From contig NZ_MOXD01000005.1 in NCBI RefSeq assembly GCF_001976145.1, forward strand, positions 304,301 to 368,300: a stretch of 64,000 bases of DNA, given 5' to 3'. Position 1 is the first letter of the stretch; every line of letters begins with the position of its first letter. The notes below the pieces were generated by a model. The model did not search any database, had not been told where the DNA came from, and saw only the letters and a list, made by a program, of their open reading frames with translations. This document shows positions 1-9,397 of this stretch, piece by piece. A program made the position numbers and the translations under genes. The stretch is from Serratia oryzae (lineage in GTDB: Bacteria; Pseudomonadota; Gammaproteobacteria; Enterobacterales; Enterobacteriaceae).

Positions 1-409
1 AAGGCAGCTCTATGCGATCTAATTGCTCTAAAACCTCTAATGCCCCCATACAATAGTTGGTGGCATGAAAGCGCATATATTGGCGGGTCGCTTCAATATC
101 GGGGCGCTTCCAGGTGTCCTCCCAACGTAACCCCGGCAACAGGAAATAGCCGTCTTCCTGCTGATGGCTTAAAATCCAGTCTGCCAGCCGCTTTTTCTCC
201 TCAATATGATCGCCCAGCAGCACCCGGGCCAGGGTTCCGTCATAAGTGCCAGAAAGTAACATCTGCGGCCAGTATTCTGGCTGATGATATTCGCTAACGC
301 GTAATACGCCGGGCACGCCATCAGGCAACTGCATGCTATTCAACCAACGCAAACTCTGGTTTTTAGCCGCCAGAATACGCTCCTGCAACAGGCTATCGGT
401 CAATTTCAT
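1..409 (-). CDS. Partial toroid-type (alpha/alpha barrel) protein
   Basis: The minus-strand frame opens with ATG at 409-407 and runs off the left edge without a stop, so only the first 136 residues are visible. An AAGGA ribosome binding site lies 6-7 bases before the ATG, and the stop of the upstream transporter gene is only 11 bases away, so the two are probably one transcript. The visible part is rich in aromatic residues and has a QQEDGYF motif near residue 90, as found in alpha/alpha-toroid proteins of the prenyltransferase/terpene-cyclase-like fold and some glycan-processing enzymes. No catalytic residues can be assigned. The setting next to a hexuronate-type transporter and beta-glucuronidase suggests a role in glucuronide use, which is inference. 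Confidence 0.6.
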   Translation of the reverse strand, partial: MKLTDSLLQERILAAKNQSLRWLNSMQLPDGVPGVLRVSEYHQPEYWPQMLLSGTYDGTLARVLLGDHIEEKKRLADWILSHQQEDGYFLLPGLRWEDTWKRPDIEATRQYMRFHATNYCMGALEVLEQLDRIELP

Positions 410-420
410 CTTATTTCCTT

Positions 421-1734
421 TTAATCGTTAAGTTTTGCCGCAGACATATTGGGGATTAAGAAGTGCATAATGAGGAAGCCAAGCAGATAGGCAAAACCGC
501 CCATCAGGAAAATAGACCAGTAGCTTCCGGTGGCCTGTAATATATGCCCCGTGGCCTGCGCAAAAATAATAGAACCGATGGAGCCAATTAAGCAGCCAAT
601 ACCGACCACTGCGCCTACGGCCTGTTTAGGAAACATATCCGATACGCTGGTGTAGAGATTCACCGACCATCCTTGATGAGCGGCAACCGCAATACCGATC
701 AGCGCTACCGCCAGCCAAAGATTAGAGACGTTAGAAACCAGCAGAATAGGTAAAACACACATGGCGCACAGCAGCAGCGTGAATTTACGTGCCTTATTGA
801 CCGCCACGCCGCGATTGACCAGCCATGCAGGAAGATACCCTCCTCCCAACCCACCTAAGGTGGCCAGAATATTGATTAATACCAGCGGCATTGCCATGTG
901 TGCCATATCAATACCGCGGGCATCATGCAGCCACTTTGGCAACCAGAAGAGGAAAAACCAGAAGATGGGATCGGTCAGAAATTTGCACAGCGCAAAAGCC
1001 CAGGTCTGGCGATGCTTTAACAATCCTAACCAACTGACTTTTTGCGCTGTCTGTTCAGCAGATTCAGGGGTATCGTCCTGATTGATCCAGGCTAACTCCT
1101 CCTGATTGACTTTTTTTATTTTGCCCGGCTTGCCGTATAAAAATAGCCAGAAAGCAATCCAGACAAACCCTACAGCACCTGTGACAATAAAGGCTTCACG
1201 CCACCCCCACTGCAGCGCAATCCAAGGGATGATAATCGGTGCGAAAATGTTGCCGATGTTAGAGCCTGAGTTAAAAATCCCGGTAGCGAAAGCACGCTCA
1301 CGTTTAGGAAACCATTCCGCCGCTACCTTGACCGCTGAAGGGAAGTTGGCGCTTTCCCCCAACCCAAGAAAGATACGGGCGTAAATAAATCCCACGACCG
1401 TACTGGCTGCGCCATGGGCCATTGCCGCCAGGCTCCAGATCGCCAGGGCGATCGGTAACACCAGGCGAGCCCCGTACAGATCGACGATCCGGCCACAGAT
1501 AAATAAGCCCAGGGCATAGGCGGCCTGAAACGCGGTGACAATATTGCCGTACTCAATTTCACTCCAGCCAATATCTTTTTGTAACATTGGGGCGAGTAAC
1601 CCCAAAATAGAACGGTCAAGATTATTAATGGTGACAGAAAAGAACAATAATGCGCACACGGTCCATCGGTAGCGGCTCATGCTAACCCCCGACTTTACCG
1701 CCTGTTCACTGAGTTCGCTGCGTAATTCACTCAT
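421..1734 (-). CDS. MFS transporter of the anion:cation symporter (hexuronate/glucuronide-type) family
   Basis: This 437-residue inner-membrane protein shows the MFS/ACS pattern: about twelve hydrophobic segments, the motif NNLDRSILG in the first helix, a loop-2/3 GRIVDLYGAR motif, and GLGESANFPSAVK in helix 4, which is typical of the ExuT/GudP branch. It probably imports a sugar acid or glucuronide with protons. The start at 1734 (MSELRSEL) is chosen over an upstream in-frame ATG because GGAGGG sits seven bases before it. It reads divergently from uidA, and the gap between them holds CRP-like sites. It is followed 11 bases later by a gene of probably the same operon. The substrate is inferred from the neighbours. 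Confidence 0.85.
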   Translation of the reverse strand: MSELRSELSEQAVKSGVSMSRYRWTVCALLFFSVTINNLDRSILGLLAPMLQKDIGWSEIEYGNIVTAFQAAYALGLFICGRIVDLYGARLVLPIALAIWSLAAMAHGAASTVVGFIYARIFLGLGESANFPSAVKVAAEWFPKRERAFATGIFNSGSNIGNIFAPIIIPWIALQWGWREAFIVTGAVGFVWIAFWLFLYGKPGKIKKVNQEELAWINQDDTPESAEQTAQKVSWLGLLKHRQTWAFALCKFLTDPIFWFFLFWLPKWLHDARGIDMAHMAMPLVLINILATLGGLGGGYLPAWLVNRGVAVNKARKFTLLLCAMCVLPILLVSNVSNLWLAVALIGIAVAAHQGWSVNLYTSVSDMFPKQAVGAVVGIGCLIGSIGSIIFAQATGHILQATGSYWSIFLMGGFAYLLGFLIMHFLIPNMSAAKLND

Positions 1735-1891
1735 CGTATTACCCTCCAGTGCCAGATAGAAACAGCCTAAAAACACGCCATTCCAGTCTATGGGGGCACG
1801 GCAAAAATGCAGACGGGCACGAAATAGAATTGAGAGTTCAAAAGGCACCGGGTTATTTTTTGTGAGCAACTTCGCTGTTATCGGACGTTAT

Positions 1892-1907
1892 TGTGATAAA
1901 GATCACG
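1892..1907. promoter_or_regulatory. CRP-like site in the divergent transporter/uidA promoter region
   Basis: The sequence TGTGA-TAAAGA-TCACG matches the CRP consensus TGTGA-N6-TCACA at nine of ten defined bases. It lies 158 bases before the transporter start and 175 bases before uidA, in the 347-base gap 1735-2081, so it could serve either promoter. Catabolite control of glucuronide genes is usual in enterobacteria. Binding here is inferred. Confidence 0.6.
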
Positions 1908-1923
1908 CGAATTAAAATAAATT

Positions 1924-1939
1924 CGTGAGCAACATCACT
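1924..1939. promoter_or_regulatory. Second, weaker CRP-like site
   Basis: CGTGA-GCAACA-TCACT matches the CRP consensus at eight of ten defined bases. Its centre is 32 bases from that of the stronger site at 1892-1907, about three helical turns, so both would be on the same DNA face. It could be a paired activator site for uidA. The assignment is tentative. Confidence 0.35.
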
Positions 1940-2081
1940 CTCTAACCTGGTTGAATTAAGATGTTCATCACAATTCTATTTTTTCATCATGCCTTGTTTC
2001 CTGCTCGCCGCCTTAGACTCCACAGCCCTAAAGCTCTACCGGTTATTCTTCAGCAATACTTTATCGTAGAAGGGAAATACC

Positions 2082-3887
2082 ATGCTGGAAAAGTCTGACC
2101 TGGCTGACAATGCTGTTGAATGCCTGCACAACGAACAATACGATCGCCCCTATAACCTGCAGAATCTTAATTACCGCAACCTGCTGTTCTCCGGTGGCCG
2201 AGAGCGGGAAAGCCTCGGTGGCGAATGGCGCTTTACCCTGGATCTGCACGATACCGGGTTAAGACAAAAATGGTTTCTGCTGCAACAGCGCGACGCAGAA
2301 ACACGCCGAGATCCCTACGACTATGATCCGTTCGCCGGGCAAACCATTCCTGTCCCCAGTTGCTGGCAGATGATAAAAGACAAGTGGTTTTATTTTGAAG
2401 GCAGCGCCTGGTATACGCGTGAAATTGATTATATAGAGCGCGACGAAGATGAACGCGTTTTCTTGCGCGTTGGCGCTGCCAACTACGACTGCAAGGTCTT
2501 TCTCAACCATCGCTTTATTGGTAATCACTATGGTGGTTCAACGCCTTTCTGCGCAGAGTTAACCCCGCAACTGCAACCGGGTAATAATATCCTGATGCTG
2601 TGCGTAAATAATAACCGCACCACCGACAGACTGCCGCTGCGCAACAATGACTGGTTTAACTATGGCGGAATTTATCGTGAAATCGATTTAATCCGCACAC
2701 CCGCCAGTTATATCCGCGATCTTTTTGTCTATCTGGTTCCTGACGGCGGTTACAACCGCATTGCGGTCAGAATCGCCGTTGAAGGCCCGGCAACTGAGGT
2801 TAATTTTACTTTAACTGAGTTGGGTATCAGCCAAAGCTTACCGGTGGTTGAAGGGGTCGCAGAAGCTACCTTCTGCGTGCAACCAGTGCTTTGGTCGCCC
2901 GAGCAACCCAAGCTTTACCAGGTTATGGCATCACTGGGGCGAGATTGGGTGAGCGATCGCGTGGGTTTCCGGCAGATAGAGGTGGTAGGCACCGATATTC
3001 GCCTGAATGGCCGCTCGCTCTACCTGCGAGGAGTTAACTGCCATGAAGACGATCTGCTGCTGGGGAAAATGGCCAGTGAAGCCGATATTCGCCGCCGCTT
3101 TCGCGATGCCAAGGCGCTGAACTGTAATTACCTGCGCCTGGCGCACTATCCGCATCACGAAATGGCCGCACGTATTGCCGATGAAGTGGGCCTATTACTG
3201 TGGGAAGAGATCCCGAACTATTGGGCTATCGATTTCAATAACCCTGCCACGCAGCGCGATGCGCATAACCAGCTGATGGAGCTGATTATGCGTGACCGCA
3301 ACCGCGCCAGCGTCATTATCTGGTCGGTGGGTAATGAGAACGCCGACACCGATGAACGCTTGCATTTTATGACCACGCTGGTTAAGGCCGCGCGGCAGGC
3401 CGATCCCAGCCGGTTGATTTCAGCGGCCTGCCTGGTTAACCACGCCAAAATGAAGATTGAAGATCGGCTGGCAGACCATCTCGACATTATCGGTCTGAAT
3501 GAATATTACGGCTGGTATGAAGAGAACTTTGAGGATCTGATCGCGTTGGGGGAAAACTCATCGCCTACCAAACCGGTAGTGATTACCGAAACCGGGGCCG
3601 AAGGGGTTCTGGGCGAACACGCGCCACAGTCGGGCCCGTTTTCTGAACACTACATGGCTGAAGTCTATCGCAAACAAACCGCCTATCTGCCCAAGCTCGG
3701 CTACGTGCGCGGCTTCACGCCATGGTTGCTGTACGACTACCGCTCAGAAAGACGACAGAACCCTTACCAACAGGGGTTTAACTGCAAAGGATTGATCGCG
3801 GCCGATAAGCACACCCGCAAAGCGGCTTTTTACATCCTGCGGGATTTCTATCAACAGCTGAAGCAGGCCGAGTCGTTATCGGACTAA
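2082..3887 (+). CDS. uidA: Beta-glucuronidase (GH2)
   Basis: This 601-residue cytoplasmic enzyme hydrolyses beta-D-glucuronides to free glucuronate. It has the three GH2 parts in order: a jelly-roll sugar-binding domain (about 30-205), an Ig-like domain (205-300) and a TIM barrel (300-595). The acid/base pair is seen in SVGNEN (N418, E419) and the nucleophile in ITETGAEG (E503). An N-x-K-G motif (N567, K569) marks true glucuronidases because it binds the substrate carboxylate. The length is close to the E. coli enzyme. AAGGGAA precedes the ATG. The gene reads divergently from the ACS transporter, and its last four bases overlap the end of the convergent gene at 3884. Confidence 0.93.
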   Translation: MLEKSDLADNAVECLHNEQYDRPYNLQNLNYRNLLFSGGRERESLGGEWRFTLDLHDTGLRQKWFLLQQRDAETRRDPYDYDPFAGQTIPVPSCWQMIKDKWFYFEGSAWYTREIDYIERDEDERVFLRVGAANYDCKVFLNHRFIGNHYGGSTPFCAELTPQLQPGNNILMLCVNNNRTTDRLPLRNNDWFNYGGIYREIDLIRTPASYIRDLFVYLVPDGGYNRIAVRIAVEGPATEVNFTLTELGISQSLPVVEGVAEATFCVQPVLWSPEQPKLYQVMASLGRDWVSDRVGFRQIEVVGTDIRLNGRSLYLRGVNCHEDDLLLGKMASEADIRRRFRDAKALNCNYLRLAHYPHHEMAARIADEVGLLLWEEIPNYWAIDFNNPATQRDAHNQLMELIMRDRNRASVIIWSVGNENADTDERLHFMTTLVKAARQADPSRLISAACLVNHAKMKIEDRLADHLDIIGLNEYYGWYEENFEDLIALGENSSPTKPVVITETGAEGVLGEHAPQSGPFSEHYMAEVYRKQTAYLPKLGYVRGFTPWLLYDYRSERRQNPYQQGFNCKGLIAADKHTRKAAFYILRDFYQQLKQAESLSD

Positions 3888-5467
3888 TCCTGAGACAGGC
3901 TATCCGCCAGGTTCATCAGCCTGGCGGGATCAAATAGCATCGCCAGATAGTGGGGCTGCTGCTGTTCCTCCTTGTCCAGCCACTCCTCAATACGCTGCGC
4001 CACCTGCCGCAACTGCGCGATCTGCCGCGACAGCTCGAAGGAGGATATCTCCCCTTGGCTACCATAGCGTTCAAGCATCAACTTCATAGCCACCCCTTTC
4101 GCCACGGCATCGAACATGTCGGTGTAATAGGCAACCCGATCCCAGACCCGCTTGAAAAGAGCGCCCTTGTCCTCTTTAATATCAACGCATTGTAAAATAT
4201 GGTGCAACTGACTGCGGGAGCTTTGTGCCAAAAAAAGTGCCCGTTGCTTCTCTAGCAGCAATTGCTGGTACTGTTCACGACCAGTATCAGGGCTATCGTT
4301 GGGAAAAAGCGACGATGCTGCCAGGTATCCCTCGGTATGACGCGCATGCAGTTGCAGCAGTTGCACCGCCTGAGCATAACTTTCCGGCACCTGGCTATAG
4401 TGATGCAAAACATGGCCCAATATATAAGGGGTTTTCCTCATCCATTCATAGCTGCTGGTATAGAGCTGATGGAACGCGTTCAGTTCGGCCACGTCCACTT
4501 TATGGTCCAGCATATCAGTCAGCCAACAGTGAAACGCCTGTTTTTCTGACAGACACATTTCACGGCCAAACATCGCCAACCCGTGCAGGTTGACCGAATT
4601 AACCGAGTTAATCAGCGAACTATTAGAAATCCATTCCCAACTGAGCCTGCCAGTGATGGCCTCCAGGCGATCGCCTGCCGCGTTCTCGCCCCAACTGAGC
4701 CGCCCCTGAATTTCGTCTAACAGATAACAAGGCAGCAGGGTCCATCCATACTCCAAGCCCCACATGTCAAACTCAATCCACTTGATGCGGCCTGCCAACT
4801 CGGTGAGCAATGGGTTGTTGGCAAATCCAGGGCGGTACCCGTTAGCTACCGCTTTCAATGACACTCGCACATCCGGCGGCAGCACCTGTAACGCATTAAT
4901 CAATTGCCATGGTGCTGCATCATCATCAATATAATCGCGCAGCACCATTTTCTTCCCTTGGCTGCGCAGTGTCTGATAAAGGTAGGGAAGCGTGGACGAC
5001 CAGTTGGCGCGATAGGCCTGATGCCGCGGCAGATTGACAATCACCCCGTCGATACCGGGCAAATGTTGTAATGTTTCAACCAACGCCTGCTGATAGAAAT
5101 TTTTCCAGAACAGTTCGTCCGCACTGCTGTTTTCTATCAGTGCATATTCAGGGTACTTTTCCTGTAATTTTCCGCCATGAGGGAATGCCTCTCCCTGAAG
5201 CCAAACGCCGATACCGGCGAGATTGCAATAACGGTATAAACGCTGCAGATATAACAGGCGTTCCTGCCGTTCACGCAGCAGGTTGTCACGGCCATGCAGG
5301 CAATAAGGAGAGGGTAACACCAGCAGAGCGAGTAGATCCTGCTGATGGACAACCAGGCCGTTAAAACGATCCCGCTTCATAACGGCAATCACTTCCTGCA
5401 AATGTGGCCAATGCCAGATTAACGAGGAATTAACTTCCAGTAAGCGAAGCGGAATCAGCGTTTGCAT
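3884..5467 (-). CDS. Uncharacterised 527-residue protein, possibly a glycosidase-like TIM barrel
   Basis: I do not recognise this family with certainty. The protein has no signal peptide or membrane segments. The first ~270 residues alternate short hydrophobic strands and helices like a TIM barrel. The stretch from VRVSLKAVANGYRPGF to WIEFDMWGLEYGW (about residues 200-245) recalls the barrel of GH67 alpha-glucuronidases in layout. The C-terminal 200 residues are helical, and GH67 enzymes also have a helical C-terminal domain. The ATG at 5467 is preferred over an in-frame TTG nine bases upstream, though neither has a clear Shine-Dalgarno. It follows the ABC ATPase gene by 45 bases on the same strand and converges on uidA with a 4-base overlap. 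A role in glucuronide breakdown is inference. Confidence 0.7.
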   Translation of the reverse strand: MQTLIPLRLLEVNSSLIWHWPHLQEVIAVMKRDRFNGLVVHQQDLLALLVLPSPYCLHGRDNLLRERQERLLYLQRLYRYCNLAGIGVWLQGEAFPHGGKLQEKYPEYALIENSSADELFWKNFYQQALVETLQHLPGIDGVIVNLPRHQAYRANWSSTLPYLYQTLRSQGKKMVLRDYIDDDAAPWQLINALQVLPPDVRVSLKAVANGYRPGFANNPLLTELAGRIKWIEFDMWGLEYGWTLLPCYLLDEIQGRLSWGENAAGDRLEAITGRLSWEWISNSSLINSVNSVNLHGLAMFGREMCLSEKQAFHCWLTDMLDHKVDVAELNAFHQLYTSSYEWMRKTPYILGHVLHHYSQVPESYAQAVQLLQLHARHTEGYLAASSLFPNDSPDTGREQYQQLLLEKQRALFLAQSSRSQLHHILQCVDIKEDKGALFKRVWDRVAYYTDMFDAVAKGVAMKLMLERYGSQGEISSFELSRQIAQLRQVAQRIEEWLDKEEQQQPHYLAMLFDPARLMNLADSLSQD

Positions 5468-5512
5468 GGTTATCAACGTCTAATTAGTTGCAGCTTGGCG
5501 GATATGACTGGA

Positions 5513-6307
5513 TTAACTCAACAGCAACCCATCATCATCCAGCTTTTCGCCGCGCGTTTTTTCGAACATCTCCAGCAGATCGGTCACCTGCATGTTGGCC
5601 CGCTGCTGACCGCTAACGTCCAGCACCACGCGCCCCTGGTGCAGCATCACCGTGCGATGCCCATGATCCAGCGCCTGCCGCATCGAGTGTGTCACCATCA
5701 GCACCGTCAGTTGCTGTTCGGCGACAATACGATCGGTTAGCGCCAACACAAAGGCAGCGGTTTTAGGATCGAGCGCTGCCGTATGCTCATCCAGCAACAG
5801 CAGGCGCGAAGGTTGCAGCGAGGCCATCAACAGGCTGACCGCCTGCCGCTGCCCACCGGAAAGTAACCCCATGTGATCGCCTAAACGATTCTCCAAGCCC
5901 AGTTCCAGCGTCGCCAGCTTGTCACGGAACAGCGCACGCTGTTGGTTTTTAACCGCACGCTGAAACCCACGGGCTTGGCCACGTTGTAGCGCCAGCGCCA
6001 GGTTCTCTTCAATGCTCAACCCTTCACAGGTGCCCGCCAGCGGATCCTGAAATACCCGAGCCACCATGCCAGCACGGCGCCAGGCTGGCATGGTAGTCAC
6101 GTCCTGATCGCCAATAAACAACTGACCGCGATCGGGGGTAATATCACCGCTGATCGCATTCAGCAGCGTAGACTTCCCCGCACCGTTGCTGCCAATCACC
6201 GTGACAAACTGACCGGCTTCAATGCTCAGAGACAGACCACGCAATACCGGGTTTTCCAGCGGAGTGCCGGGATTAAAGGTTTTAAACAGCTGCTCGGCAC
6301 GCATCAT
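5513..6307 (-). CDS. ABC importer ATPase subunit
   Basis: This 264-residue ABC ATPase has a Walker A motif GSNGAGKST (about residue 40), the signature LSGGQRQAVSL, Walker B LLLLDEHTAALDP and a switch histidine in VTHSM. It would energise the permease encoded just upstream. The start ATG overlaps the permease stop as ATGA, so the two are translationally coupled. The ATPase resembles those paired with LivH-like permeases and ABC_sub_bind binding proteins, a family suspected of amino-acid (Trp/Tyr-type) uptake. Given the neighbours, a sugar-derived substrate cannot be excluded. The next gene follows after 45 bases. Confidence 0.9.
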   Translation of the reverse strand: MMRAEQLFKTFNPGTPLENPVLRGLSLSIEAGQFVTVIGSNGAGKSTLLNAISGDITPDRGQLFIGDQDVTTMPAWRRAGMVARVFQDPLAGTCEGLSIEENLALALQRGQARGFQRAVKNQQRALFRDKLATLELGLENRLGDHMGLLSGGQRQAVSLLMASLQPSRLLLLDEHTAALDPKTAAFVLALTDRIVAEQQLTVLMVTHSMRQALDHGHRTVMLHQGRVVLDVSGQQRANMQVTDLLEMFEKTRGEKLDDDGLLLS

Positions 6308-7206
6308 GATGGCCGCCTTCCTTGCTTACTTTTCAATTTTTGTTTCAACTTCGGCAAAATCAGTGCCAGCGTCACCAATACAGCGGTAATCAGATTCAGA
6401 TCCTGCGCCTGCAGGCCGATAAAGTCGGCATTCAGCGCCAGCGCAATCATCAGGCGGTAAACCAATGCCCCCAGCAAGGTCGCCAAAGTGATCAGATAAA
6501 GGCTGCGCGCGGGTAACAGTGTTTCACCAATGATCACCGCCGCCAGCCCGACGACGATGGTCCCAATCCCCATGGAGATATCGGCACCGCCCTGAGTTTG
6601 CACATACAGCGCGCCGGCCAGCGCAATCAACGCATTAGAAAGCGCCATGCCGATCACCGTCAGCCGATTGGTGGCAATACCCTGCGCGCGCGCCATACGG
6701 GGATTCGCGCCGGTTGCACGCAGCGCCAGGCCGACTTCGGAGGTCAAAAACGCATCCAGCGCCAGCTTGACCAACACCACTATGACCAGCAGCAGCAGCG
6801 GCTGAATCAACCAGGAATTATCTTCAATCTGGCTGATAAACGGAGTAAAGACGCTGGGCAACCCAATCAGAGCCAGATTAGGGGCACCCATAATACGCAG
6901 ATTGATGGAATACAGGGCGATCATCACCAGAATACTGGCCAACAGTTGCAGAATGCCGAGCCGCACATGCAGCCAGGCGGTCAGACAACCGGCACCAGCC
7001 CCGGCGAGAGCAGCCAGCCCACAGGCTAGCCAAGGGTTGTAACCGCTGACGATCATGATCGCCGCAACAGCGCCCCCCAGAGGGAAGCTGCCATCCGCCG
7101 TCAGATCAGGAAAGTTAAGCAAACGAAAAGAAATCAACACCCCAAGCGCCACCAGCGCAAAGATCAGGCCGATCTCCAAAGCCCCCATAAGGGAAATTAA
7201 CGACAT
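6304..7206 (-). CDS. ABC importer permease subunit (LivH-like)
   Basis: This 300-residue, strongly hydrophobic inner-membrane protein has eight to nine predicted helices and the branched-chain-type permease layout. The features NFPDLTADGSFPLGGA near the N-terminus and LALRATGANPRMARAQGI in the coupling loop are typical of the permeases that work with ABC_sub_bind proteins. The start at 7206 (MSLISLMG) is chosen over an upstream in-frame start because GAGG lies seven bases before it. Its stop overlaps the ATPase start, and the binding-protein gene ends 79 bases upstream. Confidence 0.88.
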   Translation of the reverse strand: MSLISLMGALEIGLIFALVALGVLISFRLLNFPDLTADGSFPLGGAVAAIMIVSGYNPWLACGLAALAGAGAGCLTAWLHVRLGILQLLASILVMIALYSINLRIMGAPNLALIGLPSVFTPFISQIEDNSWLIQPLLLLVIVVLVKLALDAFLTSEVGLALRATGANPRMARAQGIATNRLTVIGMALSNALIALAGALYVQTQGGADISMGIGTIVVGLAAVIIGETLLPARSLYLITLATLLGALVYRLMIALALNADFIGLQAQDLNLITAVLVTLALILPKLKQKLKSKQGRRPS

Positions 7207-7285
7207 GCAAACCTCATAAAAAACCTTGGCCCACCAGAACTGGCAGGCCATTCCCTAGATTAAAAAAACTATGCGCCGCAAAGCG

Positions 7286-8248
7286 TTACTTGATAACTTC
7301 TTGTGCTGACTGCACCAGTTCCGCTGGCAGTGTCACGCCCTGCTTGTTCGCGGCGGCTGGGTTCACGCTCAGGCTGAGCTTATTACCCACCTCTGGCGCG
7401 ATAGTGCCCGGCTGCTCACCCTCTAACAGGCGCACGACGATTTTACCGGTTTGCCGCCCAAGATCGTAATAGCTCATGCCCAGCGCAGCAGCAGCACCGC
7501 GTTTGGCAACGCTGTTGTCGCCAGCGATCAGCGGGATTTTAGCCTGATTCGCTACAGCGACCAACGATTCGTAGGTGGAGATCACGTTGTTATCGGTATT
7601 GGTGTAGATGACATCAACTTTACCCACCAGGCTTTTCGCCGCCGGGGTCACGTCAACGGTACGCGCCGCCGGTGCTTCAACCAGGGTCATACCGCGTTTG
7701 GTTAACTCATCTTTCAGCTCTTTCACCACCACCGTCGAGTTGACCTCACCCGGGCTGAATACCATGCCAACGCGTTTGGCATCTGGCTTCACCTTTAGAA
7801 TCAGGTCTACCTGCGGGCCGATAGCGACGCTGTCAGAAACGCCGGTCACGTTGGTGCCGCTTGGCTCCCAGCTCTTAACCAGCTTGGCCGCCACCGGATC
7901 GGTTACCGTAGTAAACACCACCGGAATGGTTTTGGTGGCAGCGATCACCGACTGAGCCGCCGGGGTTGAGATCGCCACTATGGCATCGGGTTTGTCACCG
8001 ATAAACTTACGTGCAATCTGCCCGGCGGTAGCCATATTCCCTTGCGCACTCTGAAATTGAATCTTGACCTTATCCTTGTCATAACCTGCGGCCTTTAATT
8101 CATCAATGACGCCGTCACGCGTCGCATCCAACGCCGGATGATCAACGATCGATACGATAGCCACTGATTTCGGCGTAGCTGCATAGCTGCTTACTGCGAA
8201 CAGGGTTGCTGCAACAGCGACAAAAATCTTTCGATTATTTAAAAGCAT
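7286..8248 (-). CDS. ABC importer periplasmic substrate-binding protein (ABC_sub_bind family)
   Basis: This 320-residue protein starts with a 23-residue signal peptide ending in SSYAA and then shows the two-lobed fold of the ABC_sub_bind (PF04392) family: SVAIVSIVDHPALDATRDG at the start of lobe 1, IPVVFTTVTDPVAAKLV, and NTDNNVISTYESLV in lobe 2. It would capture the ligand for the permease and ATPase encoded downstream. An AAGGA site precedes the ATG. Family members bind aromatic amino acids or related compounds, but the ligand cannot be read from the sequence. A CRP-like site lies about 140 bases upstream. Confidence 0.88.
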   Translation of the reverse strand: MLLNNRKIFVAVAATLFAVSSYAATPKSVAIVSIVDHPALDATRDGVIDELKAAGYDKDKVKIQFQSAQGNMATAGQIARKFIGDKPDAIVAISTPAAQSVIAATKTIPVVFTTVTDPVAAKLVKSWEPSGTNVTGVSDSVAIGPQVDLILKVKPDAKRVGMVFSPGEVNSTVVVKELKDELTKRGMTLVEAPAARTVDVTPAAKSLVGKVDVIYTNTDNNVISTYESLVAVANQAKIPLIAGDNSVAKRGAAAALGMSYYDLGRQTGKIVVRLLEGEQPGTIAPEVGNKLSLSVNPAAANKQGVTLPAELVQSAQEVIK

Positions 8249-9397
8249 AGGGGCATCCTTTTAGAGTTATAGTCAGTGCCTGAAATAGCGGCAAATTATC
8301 CTAACACAGTGTTTTACAGCCATCTACGAGACTACATTCCCTTAACATCCAAATTCAGAAGAAATCATTCGATAAACTCACCACAATTAGTGATTAAGAT
8401 CACAAATATCCCCTAATTGCCGCAAAGTGGAAAAATCGGCGCTTGGTCAGTATCGAAGCTCTTGATGCGTGACGATCGCGATGGGACGGCAATTAACCCG
8501 CAATAATTTGTACAAAATACCGGCAATCAAACACGTTAAATAACTTATTACCCCATAATTTCAGGTTAATGAATTGCAACAGCTTGCCTAGGTTATTATT
8601 TTTACGGAATAAAATTGCTGAAAATTAAGCCAAGTTCACTCTGAATAAAAATATGACACTCTATGTTCATTACCAATAATACGATTTAAAGCCTAATAGC
8701 CATTTCACCTTCCTGCGTAAAATATCGGCAATTTCCTTTATTTATATGATAAGAAAATATGCATTTTTTTGTTGCACAGCTCTATTTATTGCTTCACCAG
8801 ATCCGCCAGCACTCGCTTTAATTCCTTTATAAACAAATCGTTAATCTCTTTTAATTTGCAATAGATAAACATCAATCACAATGAAAAGGGGTTTAAGCCA
8901 AATCAAAACGCCGTATTGAAATATATTACCAAGTATAAGCAATCAGGCAGTTTTTTATCTGGCCAAACATCACCAAGCCTGAACCTTCAGTGCAGAATAA
9001 ATGAAATCGGTTTCAGCATGAGATCTCTTACATCTGCGCAACATATGCACGAAAATTCATAAAAAAAGCAAAATAACGCACAAATGACGCATTTGAGAGT
9101 GAGATCACGGTTGCTTATGCTGTAAATCGTTATCTTGCCGCCAACAAAAATCGGCAGGCAAAGATCTTCCGGCAGAAGTTGCGGCTTTTAGCTATTTAAC
9201 AGCAGAAAGTCATTGGGTTAGTTATCCGGCAACCATCGCAAACGGTAATTAGCATAATAAACAACCAGGGGGCGTCATATCACCCCGCAAGTAATACCTA
9301 ATGCTGATCTCTGACGAAATCTGATATTTCGCCGGGCAGCTCTATCCTGAAAATTTGCCTTTAATTTCAAATTAACGTGTTCACTTCGGAGATATTT
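8249..9397. other. Long non-coding divergent region between the ABC importer and sdaC
   Basis: About 1.15 kb without a convincing gene on either strand. Frames are short and lack ribosome binding sites. The region is AT-rich and includes the CRP-like site at 8389-8404 and a weaker one (TGAGA-GTGAGA-TCACG) at 9094-9109, 289 bases before sdaC. sdaC transcription in E. coli is CRP- and Lrp-dependent, so an extended control region is plausible. A small RNA cannot be excluded. Confidence 0.5.
8389..8404. promoter_or_regulatory. CRP-like site upstream of the ABC importer operon
   Basis: AGTGA-TTAAGA-TCACA matches the CRP consensus at nine of ten defined positions. It is 141 bases before the binding-protein start and about 1 kb from sdaC, so it more likely controls the importer operon. 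This is inference from sequence and distance. Confidence 0.5.

Noticed and set aside
9099..9108. GTGAGATCAC as a CRP site on its own
   Set aside because: The half sites are only two bases apart; only a weaker overlapping match with the six-base spacer (9094-9109) is possible.
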